DNA of 64,000 nucleotides from Phlyctochytrium arcticum (GCA_025602905.1 JAHLKI010000003.1:1668286-1732285), one strand, 5' to 3'; shown: positions 43,412 through 55,541, counted from the stretch's first letter. Program-made: numbers and translations. The notes: generated from the sequence alone by a model not told the origin.

Positions 43412-45581
43412 GTTCAGATGGAGCAGGGGACCCAATACGGACAATGCCATCATCGGGGCCAGTCTGCGCGGCATCAGATGAGGAAATGGCCGGTGTCGAA
43501 CTCATAGCAGTATCGGCAGTAAGGGTGGGATGTCTGGCCTTGATAGTGCAAACCCATGCACTAAACAGCTCCTTTACACCTTCATGCCGCGTCGTTTCTA
43601 CAACGCCTTCTACACGCCGCAAGTTCAATGCCAATACTTCTGGGGCACGGGGCGCGTTTGGATTATTGGTGGGATTGCGAGGAACGGCCGGGTTGAATAA
43701 GACATCAATATCCAAATTGCAGCGGCGCGCCTGTGCCCGGAATGACTGGTAGTAGTCTTCGTCAAGGGTGATCTCAAGAGTGGTCCCAATCCAAGAGAAG
43801 TTGCGGATCTTGGTCAGCATAAAATGCAACTTGTAGAAGACACTTTTCAACTCTTTGAATGACATCCTGGGCAGACTAGTCATGTAGACAATACGGAGAC
43901 CGAGGTCAACCGCAGCCTTTTCAACGGGGGTGCGAATGTCTGGCCTTTCCTCAATAACAGGGCGGCGGCTATCTACACGGCGGACATTGCGAGCCTTCTG
44001 AATAAGCCTGAGACCTTCGCGGATATCCTTCATCTTTTCTTTATTATCATCATCTTGTGGAAACCGCTGCACAATTTGTGCAAAAGACGGCTTTGGACGG
44101 GTAAGTGGTCTTTGCATTTCAATGTGCTCAACACCGGTCAGATCATTGATTTTGTCAACCAGATCCTCAGTCTGGTATTCAGTATCACGGCGAGTACCAA
44201 GCGGAGTTTTGTTGGCTTGTGAGATGACCGGGGTGTGGCGGCGGCGCGGTGTATTCCCTTGCGGTTGCACAGTAGTGGAAATGCGCGCGAAACTCGCAGC
44301 GTGGCTTGCTGCAGGCTCTACGTCACGGCTATTGCCATCGCAACGCCCCTCGAGCCCCTCTTTGCACGTTTCAGCAAACACCTTGCCGATCTTTACTACT
44401 TCTTCCTTTCCAACAGCAGCCGAGTTATGGGCCTTTAACATCTCCGCAACTTTACGCACGACCTCGTCTTCCATCTTTTCAAATCTTGCCTCCATAGATG
44501 CCTTGACGGACTTGAGTTCTGATGCCAGGTTGGTATTTTCTTTTTGAAGCCGCGCGTTCTCCTTAACCAATGCCTGATAGGACTCAACCGAGATCTCATC
44601 CGCTTCAAATAGTGGCTCCTCGCCATCACTATTTGCAACTTGTTTCCGAGGCTTGAACATAGAGACCAATGGGAACTTCTGTTGCTGGTTGTGAGGTGGG
44701 CTGACTTTCTTAAATACAGGTTTCCCCCGACGGCCAATGTGATTCCAAGACTCGTCTTCACCATCTTCATTACCATCATCACTACCATGAGTGATCCAGC
44801 CATTCAGACCACTTTTTCTCGGTGCCTGGGTATTACCAACACTACCACCACGGACACTATTGCCATTAGGAGGAGTGTGCAGTCTGTCACCATTGATACC
44901 AACAGCCGGCCGCATAGAACTACTGGCATTCCCATTGTGGTGTCTGCCATGGCCACTGTGGCTCTCGCTCTCATCACCTTCAAATGCAGCAATACCGGCG
45001 TACCCATGATACTGCATGCCAGTATCATCTTCCCCCCAGGACGGAGTACGCTCAACTGCCATCTTCTGAGAGCTTCCTGACATCAAAGCTTGGCTAGCTT
45101 TCTTTTCAATACCTTGCCCATGACCATTGCCAACAGTCACTACATCTTGCTTGACCATCCTCATTCCCTTGACACCACCAAACTTTGTTCCATATGCTGC
45201 ACGCATTGGCCCCTTGAGCAACTTTTCTTTGACCATCAGTTCCTCCATAGTTGAAGCAGCAAAAGAGGATTTACATTTCTGGCATTTGAAAGTGCGGGTT
45301 TCCCCCGAACTATTGCGTGCCATATTACCAACTGCCGATGTACAGGCCTTTCTGCCGCCATATCCAACGAGGGTGTTTGGGCAAGGCACTTTCAAACAAA
45401 GTTTGTCCCAGACAATATCCAAAGGATCCTTCACAGGAATGGAGCGGCCATTAGCATTCTTGACAAACTCTGGGAGTGAAAGGTAAGAGCCTTCATCATT
45501 CTCATCATCTGACGCATTGTGCAATCCAACAGATGCAGATCGAGAGCGGGCGCGGGTCATGTAGCTAGTTTGGCTACTCAT
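43404..45581 (-). CDS. retrotransposon ORF1 protein (family 1)
   Basis: 725 residues from ATG at 45,581 (MSSQTSYMTRARSRSAS). The frame is open further upstream but without sensible sequence. Order: basic Ser/Arg-rich start; a possible zinc finger, C-P-N-T-L-V-G-Y-G-G...FKCQKCKSSF, near residues 60-115; a long Gly/Asn/Asp-rich linker; a coiled coil (VKENARLQKENTNLASELKS, about residues 330-385) likely for trimerisation; a second linker; and a C-terminal globular part (LKSVFYKLHFMLTKIRNFSW) resembling ORF1p RNA-binding folds. It is expected to coat element RNA. Its stop overlaps the ORF2 start as ATGAATAG at 43,411-43,404. No CCHC gag knuckle is seen. Confidence 0.75.
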   Translation of the reverse strand: MSSQTSYMTRARSRSASVGLHNASDDENDEGSYLSLPEFVKNANGRSIPVKDPLDIVWDKLCLKVPCPNTLVGYGGRKACTSAVGNMARNSSGETRTFKCQKCKSSFAASTMEELMVKEKLLKGPMRAAYGTKFGGVKGMRMVKQDVVTVGNGHGQGIEKKASQALMSGSSQKMAVERTPSWGEDDTGMQYHGYAGIAAFEGDESESHSGHGRHHNGNASSSMRPAVGINGDRLHTPPNGNSVRGGSVGNTQAPRKSGLNGWITHGSDDGNEDGEDESWNHIGRRGKPVFKKVSPPHNQQQKFPLVSMFKPRKQVANSDGEEPLFEADEISVESYQALVKENARLQKENTNLASELKSVKASMEARFEKMEDEVVRKVAEMLKAHNSAAVGKEEVVKIGKVFAETCKEGLEGRCDGNSRDVEPAASHAASFARISTTVQPQGNTPRRRHTPVISQANKTPLGTRRDTEYQTEDLVDKINDLTGVEHIEMQRPLTRPKPSFAQIVQRFPQDDDNKEKMKDIREGLRLIQKARNVRRVDSRRPVIEERPDIRTPVEKAAVDLGLRIVYMTSLPRMSFKELKSVFYKLHFMLTKIRNFSWIGTTLEITLDEDYYQSFRAQARRCNLDIDVLFNPAVPRNPTNNPNAPRAPEVLALNLRRVEGVVETTRHEGVKELFSAWVCTIKARHPTLTADTAMSSTPAISSSDAAQTGPDDGIVRIGSPAPSEHE

Positions 45582-46045
45582 TTTGATAGAATGTCGGGTT
45601 TTTTCTTGATTTTTGTTTTTCTTCACTAGCAAGAATAGTTCTCTTGAATGTAGGAGGTAGCAATAATACTTTCTATGACCTTTGCGTTCGAGAAAGCATA
45701 CAAAGTCAATAACAGTGGCACTCAGAAGAAACAACAAAGAACTCAATAGGAGAAGACACAGGTCCAAGATCTTGAATTTCAAAGCTTGACTTTTTCCTTC
45801 ACACTGACAAGAAGTAACACCGTCCGGGCAGTACTGAGCCCCTGGGTATTACTGTAGCTGCAGCTCACAGGTGAAAGCAAGGAAAAAAGTTTTTTAGCAG
45901 TTGAAATGCTGAGATCTCGATTTTTTCCAAAAAAGTGCCCAGAGGGCAATTTTTTTCTCCAGAAGAAACCTGACTGCTTCAAACAACAATGCCAGTGGTA
46001 AGAGAGTGGTTCTTTATGGAGTGTTGCGGTTGCTGGTGGTATGTC

Positions 46046-47448
46046 TTGGAGAATCTGGAATCACTTGGAGAATCTGGAATCACTTGGAGAATCTGGAATC
46101 ACTTGGAGAATCTGGAATCACTTGGAGAATCTGGAATCACTGGAGAATCTGAATCACTTGGAGAATCTGGAATCACTGGAGAATCTGGAATCACTTGGAG
46201 AATCTGGAATCACTTGGAGAATCTGGAATCACTTGGAGAATCTGGAATCACTTGGAGAATCTGGAATCACTTGGAGAATCTGGAATCACTTGGAGAATCT
46301 GGAATCACTTGGAGAATCTGGAATCACTTGGAGAATCTGGAATCACTTGGAGAATCTGGAATCACTTGGAGAATCTGGAATCACTTGGAGAATCTGGAAT
46401 CACTTGGAGAATCTGGAATCACTTGGAGAATCTGGAATCACTTGGAGAATCTGGGAATCACTTGGAGAATCTGGAATCACTTGGAGAATCTGGAATCACT
46501 TGGAGAATCTGGAATCACTTGGAGAATCTGGAATCACTTGGAGAATCTGGAATCACTTGGAGAATCTGGAATCACTTGGAGAATCTGGAATCACTTGGAG
46601 AATCTGGAATCACTTGGAGAATCTGGAATCACTTGGAGAATCTGGAATCACTTGGAGAATCTGGAATCACTTGGAGAATCTGGAATCACTTGGAGAATCT
46701 GGAATCACTTGGAGAATCTGGAATCACTTGGAGAATCTGGAATCACTTGGAGAATCTGGAATCACTTGGAGAATCTGGAATCACTTGGAGAATCTGGAAT
46801 CACTTGGAGAATCTGGAATCACTTGGAGAATCTGGAATCACTTGGAGAATCTGGAATCACTTGGAGAATCTGGAATCACTTGGAGAATCTGGAATCACTT
46901 GGAGAATCTGGAATCACTTGGAGAATCTGGAATCACTTGGAGAATCTGGAATCACTTGGAGAATCTGGAATCACTTGGAGAATCTGGAATCACTTGGAGA
47001 ATCTGGAATCACTTGGAGAATCTGGAATCACTTGGAGAATCTGGAATCACTTGGAGAATCTGGAATCACTTGGAGAATCTGGAATCACTTGGAGAATCTG
47101 GAATCACTTGGAGAATCTGGAATCACTTGGAGAATCTGGAATCACTTGGAGAATCTGGAATCACTTGGAGAATCTGGAATCACTTGGAGAATCTGGAATC
47201 ACTTGGAGAATCTGGAATCACTTGGAGAATCTGGAATCACTTGGAGAATCTGGAATCACTTGGAGAATCTGGAATCACTTGGAGAATCTGGAATCACTTG
47301 GAGAATCTGGAATCACTTGAGAATCTGGAATCACTTGGAGAATCTGAATCACTGGAGATCGAATCACTTTGAGAATCTGAATCACTTGGAGAACTGATCA
47401 CTCACCTTGGAAATCTGGAATCACTTGGAGAATCTGGAATCACTTGGA
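46046..47448. repeat. 19-bp minisatellite, about 70 units
   Basis: The unit is GGAATCACTTGGAGAATCT (19 bp). The centre, about 46,195-47,310, is almost perfectly uniform (one extra G near 46,450). Both edges hold shortened or mutated units. Because 19 is not a multiple of three and no frame has a stop, all three plus-strand frames stay open for about 440 codons; this is not a gene. It lies between the 5' end of unit A and the 3' fragment of unit B, where TTAGGG would be expected. Confidence 0.96.
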
Positions 47449-48571
47449 GAAATGTCCAAAAAAAAGTGAAAACAAGTATAAATGGTCGAAAAAGTAGCAT
47501 AAATACGCCGTGAAACACGCCAAAGCATGGCCAGGATATGTCCAGTAACTCCAAAGAATAGTGTGGGAACTTGCAAATTCTCATGGAATGGGCAATTTTT
47601 GGGAGGAAACTTGAAATTTGAGAGAAAAGTTGAAATGGTGATAAAGGAAGTGAGGACCAGAGTTGTTAGGAGAGTTAACCGGCGTGCGCAGAGTAGTGCT
47701 GAGTTGAAATCAAGGGGCAGCAGGCTTGCTTTCTGAAAAAACTTTGTGGTAAGGTGGGAAAATGTGGAAAAAATGTCAACTTCATGCCTTGGGCATGATG
47801 AGAGAGCTTGAAAATGGTGTGTGCGGGGATTGCCATAGTCTACAAATGGTGTTACGGGAAGCTGTGCCGAGTTTGAGGTCATTTGAGTGATTTTTGATGG
47901 AGTTGGAAAAAATGAGGTATTGATAGTGTTTTCCCATATTTTGCAGAAGTCATATTAGAATGAACAAATACGGCAGGAGGATGATGAGATTTCGCCCACA
48001 GTTGCCGGCATGGGTGGTGTATGGGGTGGTGGGGTCATACTGGCTGGATGGGCGCATTTCAGGGAGCGCAGTATGAGGGAAGAGGTGTTTTTTGTGGATG
48101 TCTGGTCTTGAAGAGCTGAAGGCAGGGAGAGATGATGGGCCTCACTAGTACATGTAGTAGTCGGAGCCAGGGCGGCTGTTGTTCATTGAGAGCCCAGATC
48201 GACTTAGGGACAGGAGACCACAGCAGGAGGAGAGAAGCGTGGGAAAAAAACGAAACTGGGTGATGTCGAGTCAACAACCGGCCAGAGACGGTCGACGCAC
48301 ATGCCCCATGGGCTGGCAAGCGGGGACGTGGATGAGTTGACTTAAGAGCATACCGCATTAGCACCAAAAGTGAGGCCAGGAGGGGAAATCGGGTGTTTTG
48401 CCGAAATAGTAGATTGCAAGACTTGAGGTATTGAATTCCAGTCAAAATGAGGCAAACTGATACTAGGGTATTCCATTTGGGTACCATTTCGAGGCTGGGA
48501 CGAAGTCCCAGAACGAGAAATGCATTTTGGAATTTGATGGGTTTTATTGTTGGTGGGTGGAGATGAATGCC
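47449..48571 (-). mobile_element. family 1 fragment, unit B (3' UTR only)
   Basis: Nearly identical to 37,075-38,198 of unit A with a few substitutions (for example AACAGGCGT to AACCGGCGT). It lacks the terminal about 90 bp and the telomeric junction, having been fused to the minisatellite at a GAGAA microhomology. Its 5' truncation falls at GATGAATGCC, next to telomeric tract T2. Confidence 0.9.
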
Positions 48572-48592
48572 AGGGTTAGGAGTTAGGGTTCG
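48572..48592 (+). repeat. telomeric tract T2
   Basis: AGGGTTAGGAGTTAGGGTTC-G, degenerate TTAGGG units, between unit B and the 3' end of family 2 unit C. Confidence 0.85.
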
Positions 48593-48891
48593 TTTAATTC
48601 AGAAGAGTGTGTAGAAATACAAGAAGTAGATCTACAAGCTATCTATCTAAAGACTAGACCAAAAGTCAAGAAAAAATGCAGAACTAAGGTAAAATGTGTC
48701 AGGAAAGGGAGTAGATGACGAGAACAAATAGAAGAGTACGCCGGAAGGTACGCTCTATGATGTCTGTAGGTATCCAGAAGTAGTCCATAGGGATCTTGGT
48801 TTGTTTGGGACCAAAATGTGTGGGAAAAATGACAAATGTTGTGTTTTTGTGGCAAAGATGATGAGGTATTGTGTCGTTTGGGAGTAGTAAA

Positions 48892-49225
48892 TCTTGTAGA
48901 GGGCGTTGAGTTGGATTGAAATGATTAGGGCCATATTGATCCAGAGCTGAGATATGAGGCAGTGGCAAGAAAATGGTGGCGAGGGTGAGATTTGTGACCA
49001 AAGTAATGAAGCAAGGTGACTTGCTGCCTAGTTGAATCTTGTAGCGGGCGTTGACGTGAGTTGAAATGATTAAGGGCATGTCGAGTCAGCGGTCTTGTAT
49101 GAGGTAATGGCAAGGAAATGGCGGCAAAGGTGTGAATTGTGATCAAACTGATCAAACAATGTGACTTGCGGGTGTAGATAATCGTGTAGAGGGCGTCAAC
49201 TTGAATTGAAATGGTGAGGGACATT
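48892..49225. repeat. about 145-bp degenerate tandem repeat in the family 2 3' UTR
   Basis: Units start near 48,892, 49,037 and 49,182 with TCTTGTAG-GGGCGT...GAAATG-T-AGGG. Spacing is 145 and 145 bp. The same array is repeated in units E and (partly) G. Confidence 0.8.
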
Positions 49226-49769
49226 TTGACTCAGCGACGTTGTATGAGGTGGTGGCTAACAAATGGCAAAAAGACCGGAGATGTCATCAAAAACATGAAG
49301 CCATGCGGCTAGGACGTTGATGATGCATAGAAAAGGTGCTGGGGATGTTGTTTGAGGGTGTAGGTGTCGAAAGAGGTCAATTGTACTATGCTAGGTCTTG
49401 AATAGCGAGCATGGTGCTGCGCAACGACCTGCGCAGTAGAGAAGCATCTTGTGCGCAATTCGAAATCCAAAGACGTCGCCGGGTGGAGGGAGTGATGCAA
49501 CGACGATGAGTGGACGTTGAAGATGGCAACGAATGGGCGGTTGGTGTCAAAAGAGGTGAAAAATGTCGAAATCCTTGAGGGGGTACCAAACACACCCGCG
49601 ACGTTGAAGAAGACGATGAAGAAGGGGAATCAGAGACCCGGGGAGCTGGCGGGTGATGGGGGGAGTGTTGAGGAAGGCGTGGTCCAATTTGCAACCAAAT
49701 CCGGTACGATTTGCTTAATTGAAGCGGTCCAGTAGGGCAGTGGGAAAAACGCGCAGTAACAGTTCCTCC

Positions 49770-49835
49770 CAGAATGGCGAAGCCATTCTGAACCCAGGAC
49801 ACAGGGGGACTTCGAGCGGCATCCCGAAGGGATGC
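49770..49835. repeat. two perfect GAA-loop hairpins in the family 2 3' UTR
   Basis: 49,770-49,790 has stem CAGAATGGC and its complement around GAA. 49,819-49,835 has stem GCATCCC and its complement around GAA. Both have the same loop as the family 1 and 3 hairpins but different stems. They are duplicated in unit E. Confidence 0.85.
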
Positions 49836-50260
49836 AGAAAGGTAAGAGGTGTCTGCTGTTGATTGAGTATGATGCCCATAGAGCCGTCCGTGACCGTTTT
49901 CCCGCGATTTACCACCGTGACGGACAATGACAGTGAACTTGACGAAATCAGCCCATACGACGCTGAATACATTGTCGTTGGTAGGGAATACGTGGGAAAT
50001 GGTGTGGAACAAATCTGACAGCCAACGGAGACACCTCACCTAAGGCGAAATGACACAGAGGCGTGGTACCCAAAATCGCCACGGCCCGTCCCTTCAGTAC
50101 AACGTACGCACCGTAACGTCTACCACTGCAGCAAAAATCCAGAAGCAGCAGACAAAGTATACGGAGAGAGGCACGAAGCAGAAACCGAAGTTTCAGAGGT
50201 GGGAGAAGGATTTGGTGACTGGTATAGGGGGAGTGGCAAGAGATGAGCGGCATTTGATGG

Positions 50261-50610
50261 AAACATGGGCTAGCTTACTGGGCATTACGCCAGGGACGCC
50301 CGGCACGAGGCCGAACGTATGGCCACCTGTCGGCCGTGCCCAGAGGTTGGGGGAGAGATGGGGTTGATGGTGTAGGGGGGTGGTGAGAGGTGTGCGGCAA
50401 ATGGAGGAAACATGGGCTAGCTTACTGGGCATTACACCAGGGACGCCCAGCACGAGGCCGAGCGTATGGCCACCTTTCGGCCGTGCCCAGAGGTTGGGGG
50501 AGAGATGGGGTTGATGGTGTAGGGGGGGTGGCGGGTGATGTGTCGAAGTTGGCGTAGGCGTAAGCTTTCTTGCTGAAACTTTTACCAGTGACGCCCAGCA
50601 CTAGGCCGAG
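50261..50610. repeat. 147-bp tandem repeat in the family 2 3' UTR
   Basis: AAACATGGGCTAGCTTACTG starts at 50,261 and 50,408 (period 147). A diverged third partial copy lies near 50,570-50,610. Equivalent copies lie at 57,260-57,609. Confidence 0.85.
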
Positions 50611-51416
50611 CGTTTGGTGCACACTTGATGTCGGTAGGGGGGAAACTGGAGAAGGGGTATCGAATTTTCAAAATGGAAAAAATATCGCGGGACCCGACCT
50701 CATATCAAAAAATCCAGAGAGTAGCTCCACTGCTGCACCGAAGTGACCAGAAGGTGTGGAAACATGTACCCGAAGGTAGACTGGAGGATAAGGCGAGGGA
50801 TGAGATGTGGGGTGTTGAAAAATACGGTGTTGAGAGTCGATATCGGCCAAAATTTCGAACTTCGTCAAAAGAGCCTCAATCCAGAAGTGGTGTCGTGAGT
50901 TGATAGAGAACATCGTCCCATTCAATAAACTGCAGGTTGGAGTTCGGTCGGAAGCAGATCAATTAAGAGAAGTTTAGGAATACGGCAGGTACTTATCCAA
51001 TAAGACCGGAATTGATAATGCGACACGTCCAGAGCTCCAACGGCCATCGGACTTTCACCTCTTGGCCCGCAAGGGATATTTCGAGAGTTGGATGGAGGAG
51101 TGGGAGGGGTATGGGGATGTTGGGGGGTGCTCGACTCGTCACTGCCGGCGGCGTGCCCGAAGGACCCGCGCAACGTGGTTGTGAGCCACGGGCAAGTGAC
51201 GAGGAGGGGAGAGCTTTCGCAGGGTGGTTGTTGAGAGGGTTATGGAGGGGTGACTTGAGGAGTGGTGTATGAAAGGTGTCAAGAAAGTGATGAACCGTTG
51301 ATTAATGTCGGTTTTGGAACTGGTGCTTGTCTGTTGAAATTTGAGATCTGGTGCTGACGTAATCACCGTTTGGAGCGGAAATCTTGAAGAGTTGCAAAAG
51401 TTGAGAGACAAGGACC

Positions 51417-54327
51417 TCAAGAGGAACCAGAGGCGACGGGGGATGGGAGCAGCTCGGCAACTGATGGTTGGGGAAGAGCGGGAGGTGGTCTTGTCAGTGC
51501 TTTTTGCTCCTCGGCATCACCCCATTCTTCTTCAAAGAGATCGGCGTAAACAGACTTGAGCAAGCGAGCAAACAAATAGCCGTCCCCGTGGTTCAACGCA
51601 GCGTCCAGAGCCGAATACAGTTCACCATCCAGGTTTGCCAAATGAAGCCGCTTCCTATCAAAGGTGATCCAAGTATCCAACTGGGACCATTCCGCGAGCG
51701 CTTCAAAACCAGGCAAGGCACAGGTGATCATACACCGGCGGTTGGCAGCTCTCTTGCAAACTCCACACATCTTGCGACCCATCATCGTATTCTCCCGCCA
51801 ATGCAGCGCCCATGATCGGAGCGCAACGGGTTGAATCCAAAATGCACGGTCGATGTATGTGCCAGGCCGGCGGTTGAGAATGTAAGCGGGTAGTTGAGCG
51901 CCCGGGCCGACTTGATTGACACGACGTTGAACAATGTCTTCAACGCCCTTCTTGCGAATCCAAGCTTTCCAACCAATGCGAGGACGTTCTCCTTCCTTCA
52001 GATCCGCGATACCGGCGGCAGTCATCCAAGCTTCTATCTCCACCGGTTTCCGCAGACACCGTGGCAATATGGCATTGATAGATAACTCCGAGACGCCGGG
52101 GTTGACAACAGACGATAAGTGAAACAACGGGTTTGAGCGGGGCATCCAGTCCAAGTGGATATAGTAGGAACCAATCATGGTCACCGCACGGTGATCCCAT
52201 TTGCCCAACGCCGACATACTTTCGTGCAACCCGCGCGGCGGCAGTCTTCCGAAGATCCATTCCAGCCCGCGGATATGAAGTTGTTCCAACCCATCTCGCG
52301 TTTGCTTGCGATCTTGATCATGCATACTCCAAACCCAAAAGGCGGGAAGACCGAAGTCAGTGTGGGATCGCACAAAGATCTTGTAAAGTGTCAAGCGGAC
52401 ATTTTCACACCAAAGATCGCCGCTAAGCATCAGTGCCTTCAGCATTTTGTTTGCCTTGCTCAGTCGAACCTCCAGATGTTCTGACCAAATGATGCCGCGG
52501 GATGAAGTGGGGAAGCCCAGATACCGGTAACTGGACACATTTGGCACGGCCTTACCGGAGAGTATCAACTCCGGCGGGCCATCCGCGTCCCAGCTACCTT
52601 TCCAGGTTATCCCGCACTTCTTGTGATTAAATATCATGTCATTTAATGTTGCCCAGGCCGAGCAGGCGTCCAGAAACATTTGCGCTTCTTGGATGTCCAA
52701 AGGCTGTAATTTCAAATCATCGGCATACCCAAGGATAGGAGGAAATCGGCGTGAGGCAATGTCTGTAAATTCATTGATGAAAACGAGCAGCGAGTCTATG
52801 AAGATGTTGAAAAGGAGTGGGGATAGGAGTGACCCTTGAAAGAGACCACACTCCCGTTCCAATGAACTAGTCAAAACTCCATTGACCACAAATCTAGACG
52901 ATGGCTGCCGACACATCATACTGGATATCAGAGCCAGTGCCCACACACCAGCTCCGGCTTGTCTTGCCCGTTCCAAAATCAAATGAAATCGGACGCGGTC
53001 ATAGGCAGCTTTGAGGTCAAGGTAAATAGAGATATCCGCCCCTAAACGGATACTTTCATCACTGACTAACGCTTGAGTTGTTGCCGCATGCCGAGACCGG
53101 AAACCGCCCTGTGCTGGATGCACCGCGCTCCACGGCTCTTTTTCAAAAACAGACAAGACTCGGCGTTCAAACAATCGACGCAACACCGAAGTGTTTGATA
53201 TAGGCCGGGTGTCCTCCGGGGCGACTTTGTCGCCCACCACCTTGGCCAATAACGTAACGTTCGAGGAGTTCCAACAGAGCGGTGTGGTCCCCAACCGGAC
53301 ACACAGGAAAAAGAATAAAGAGATATGTGAGGCGAAAACTTTGCTACTCATCAACGCTTTCAGCAACACTGGCGGGACATTGTCCGGACCTGAACTCTTC
53401 TCAGACGGGTAAGACTGAATGACTTTTTCCACTTGCTCCCATTCGCTAATTTGCTTGGCCATATCCTCCGCTTGCTGGTCATACTGTTCCGGGCAGTATG
53501 GGGCAAGTGGGGGATTAATTGAAGGACTCTTGAAAATGTCGGCATAGTGAGAGGTAACGGCATCCATTGCCGAAACAGTTGGATCATCCGTACCGATACG
53601 CGGTTGTTTGCCACGCATACTTCTCTTGAATAATCGGGTGGCGGTATTGGCATTGGTAATAAGACGCAAACTTTCTTGCATCTTATCCGGCCGCTTCTTT
53701 GCTTCCGAAGGAACATACGACCCGAGAACACGCTCGCCAACATCAAATATCCAGAGAGAAAGAGCTTCACCAATAACATCAATAACTTCTTGACGTTCAT
53801 CGAGAGAAAAGGACGGGCCATCGCTTTTCAAACGAGCAAGGGCGTAGGTCAACTTCAACTCATCCAAATCATATTGCTGAATGAGTTTTTTCTGGATCCG
53901 TTCATCACAAAGATACTTTGTGAAGAGGCGACGGGTAGGAGACTCTTGGGTTGCGGGAGGTGTCAAAGGCGTAGTAGGTGAATGACTCCAACGAATGCGC
54001 ATCATGTCATGATCTGACTCGACGGGACTAGGGACATAGTGCCATTCAAGCTCAATGTCCTTGGCCAGGACATGATCCACACGACTAATTCCACTCGCGG
54101 CCGGGATTAACCGCAAGCTTTGACGGGACGCACCGGTCCAGAAAGTCTTAGCGCGTGGGGCAGGATGGTTATTGAATTTCGCGGAATCACCGGTCTTTCG
54201 ACCAAGGCGAACGTTGAAATCTCCAATAATGGCGACGGGGGGCGGCGTCGTTTGAGAAGAGATAATTGCGGAGACTTGTGGTTCGGGTAGAGAGGGAGGG
54301 AGGTAGATGAAGTGGAAGGGTGTGTTG
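51417..54327 (-). CDS. ORF2 of family 2, N-terminally truncated (endonuclease part and RT)
   Basis: About 970 codons are open from the telomeric junction to the stop at 51,417. The first ATG is at 54,116, but the frame extends upstream with endonuclease sequence (FHFIYLPPSLPEPQ, IIGDFNVRLGRKTGD), missing the N-terminal N-A-R and E-T-W motifs. S-D-H is present (PVESDHDMMRIRW). RT is intact: KSSGPDNVPPVLLKAL, DLKAAYDRVRFHLI, ECGLFQGSLLSPLLFNIFID, and Y-A-D-D at 52,727-52,716. The C-terminal CGVCKRAANRRCMITC cluster matches family 1. Without a complete endonuclease it could act only by priming on pre-existing ends. Confidence 0.9.
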
Positions 54328-54337
54328 TAGGGTTAGG
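54328..54337 (+). repeat. telomeric tract T3
   Basis: TAGGGTTAGG between the truncated 5' end of unit C and the intact 3' end of unit D. Confidence 0.8.
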
Positions 54338-55541
54338 AATAACGGTTCTTATTAGGCTGGAGGCAATGTAGATACATCAGGTACTATCTAAATGACTAAA
54401 GTAATCAAGCTACATAGAGAAATGTCCAAAAAAAAGTGAAAACAAGTATAAATGGTCGAAAAAGTAGCATAAATACGCCGTGAAACACGCCAAAGCATGG
54501 CCAGGATATGTCCAGTAACTCCAAAGAATAGTGTGGGAACTTGCAAATTCTCATGGAATGGGCAATTTTTGGGAGGAAACTTGAAATTTGAGAGAAAAGT
54601 TGAAATGGTGATAAAGGAAGTGAGGACCAGAGTTGTTAGGAGAGTTAACCGGCGTGCGCAGAGTAGTGCTGAGTTGAAATCAAGGGGCAGCAGGCTTGCT
54701 TTCTGAAAAAACTTTGTGGTAAGGTGGGAAAATGTGGAAAAAATGTCAACTTCATGCCTTGGGCATGATGAGAGAGCTTGAAAATGGTGTGTGCGGGGAT
54801 TGCCATAGTCTACAAATGGTGTTACGGGAAGCTGTGCCGAGTTTGAGGTCATTTGAGTGATTTTTGATGGAGTTGGAAAAAATGAGGTATTGATAGTGTT
54901 TTCCCATATTTTGCAGAAGTCATATTAGAATGAACAAATACGGCAGGAGGATGATGAGATTTCGCCCACAGTTGCCGGCATGGGTGGTGTATGGGGTGGT
55001 GGGGTCATACTGGCTGGATGGGCGCATTTCAGGGAGCGCAGTATGAGGGAAGAGGTGTTTTTTGTGGATGTCTGGTCTTGAAGAGCTGAAGGCAGGGAGA
55101 GATGATGGGCCTCACTAGTACATGTAGTAGTCGGAGCCAGGGCGGCTGTTGTTCATTGAGAGCCCAGATCGACTTAGGGACAGGAGACCACAGCAGGAGG
55201 AGAGAAGCGTGGGAAAAAAACGAAACTGGGTGATGTCGAGTCAACAACCGGCCAGAGACGGTCGACGCACATGCCCCATGGGCTGGCAAGCGGGGACGTG
55301 GATGAGTTGACTTAAGAGCATACCGCATTAGCACCAAAAGTGAGGCCAGGAGGGGAAATCGGGTGTTTTGCCGAAATAGTAGATTGCAAGACTTGAGGTA
55401 TTGAATTCCAGTCAAAATGAGGCAAACTGATACTAGGGTATTCCATTTGGGTACCATTTCGAGGCTGGGACGAAGTCCCAGAACGAGAAATGCATTTTGG
55501 AATTTGATGGGTTTTATTGTTGGTGGGTGGAGATGAATGCC
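54328..55541 (-). mobile_element. family 1 fragment, unit D
   Basis: The 1.2-kb 3' part of family 1, with the complete 3' terminus (sense end ...AACCGTTATTCCTAACCC). It is truncated at the same GATGAATGCC point as units B and F. Confidence 0.9.

Larger units (their letters stand above)
36981..46045 (-). mobile_element. non-LTR retrotransposon family 1, unit A (apparently full length)
   Basis: Minus-strand element of about 9 kb. From its 5' end (right): a leader near 46,045-45,582, ORF1 (45,581-43,404), ORF2 (43,411-40,160), and a 3.2-kb 3' UTR ending at the telomeric tract T1. The 3' end has no poly(A); it ends against TTAGGG units. Both ORFs are intact, so this is the best candidate for an active copy. 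The exact 5' end is blurred by the adjacent 19-bp minisatellite. Confidence 0.88.
48572..54327 (-). mobile_element. non-LTR retrotransposon family 2, unit C (5' truncated)
   Basis: A 2.8-kb 3' UTR (48,593-51,416) followed in sense direction from the right by a truncated ORF2. The 5' end is cut inside the endonuclease domain and directly abuts TAGGGTTAGG (T3). ORF1 is absent. The protein is clearly related to family 1 ORF2, but the 3' UTR is unrelated except for short shared motifs. Confidence 0.9.

Noticed and set aside
45989..47397. Three overlapping plus-strand frames of 400-443 codons with a 19-residue repeat
   Set aside because: They are the three readings of a stop-free 19-bp minisatellite; no start context, domain or codon bias supports a protein.
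46046..47448. Possible CRISPR-like array
   Set aside because: Units are contiguous with no spacers, and the genome is eukaryotic.
48643..51420. Open frames in the family 2 3' UTR, repeated in the next unit
   Set aside because: Identical because the whole block is duplicated. Internal 145- and 147-bp repeats create them by chance.
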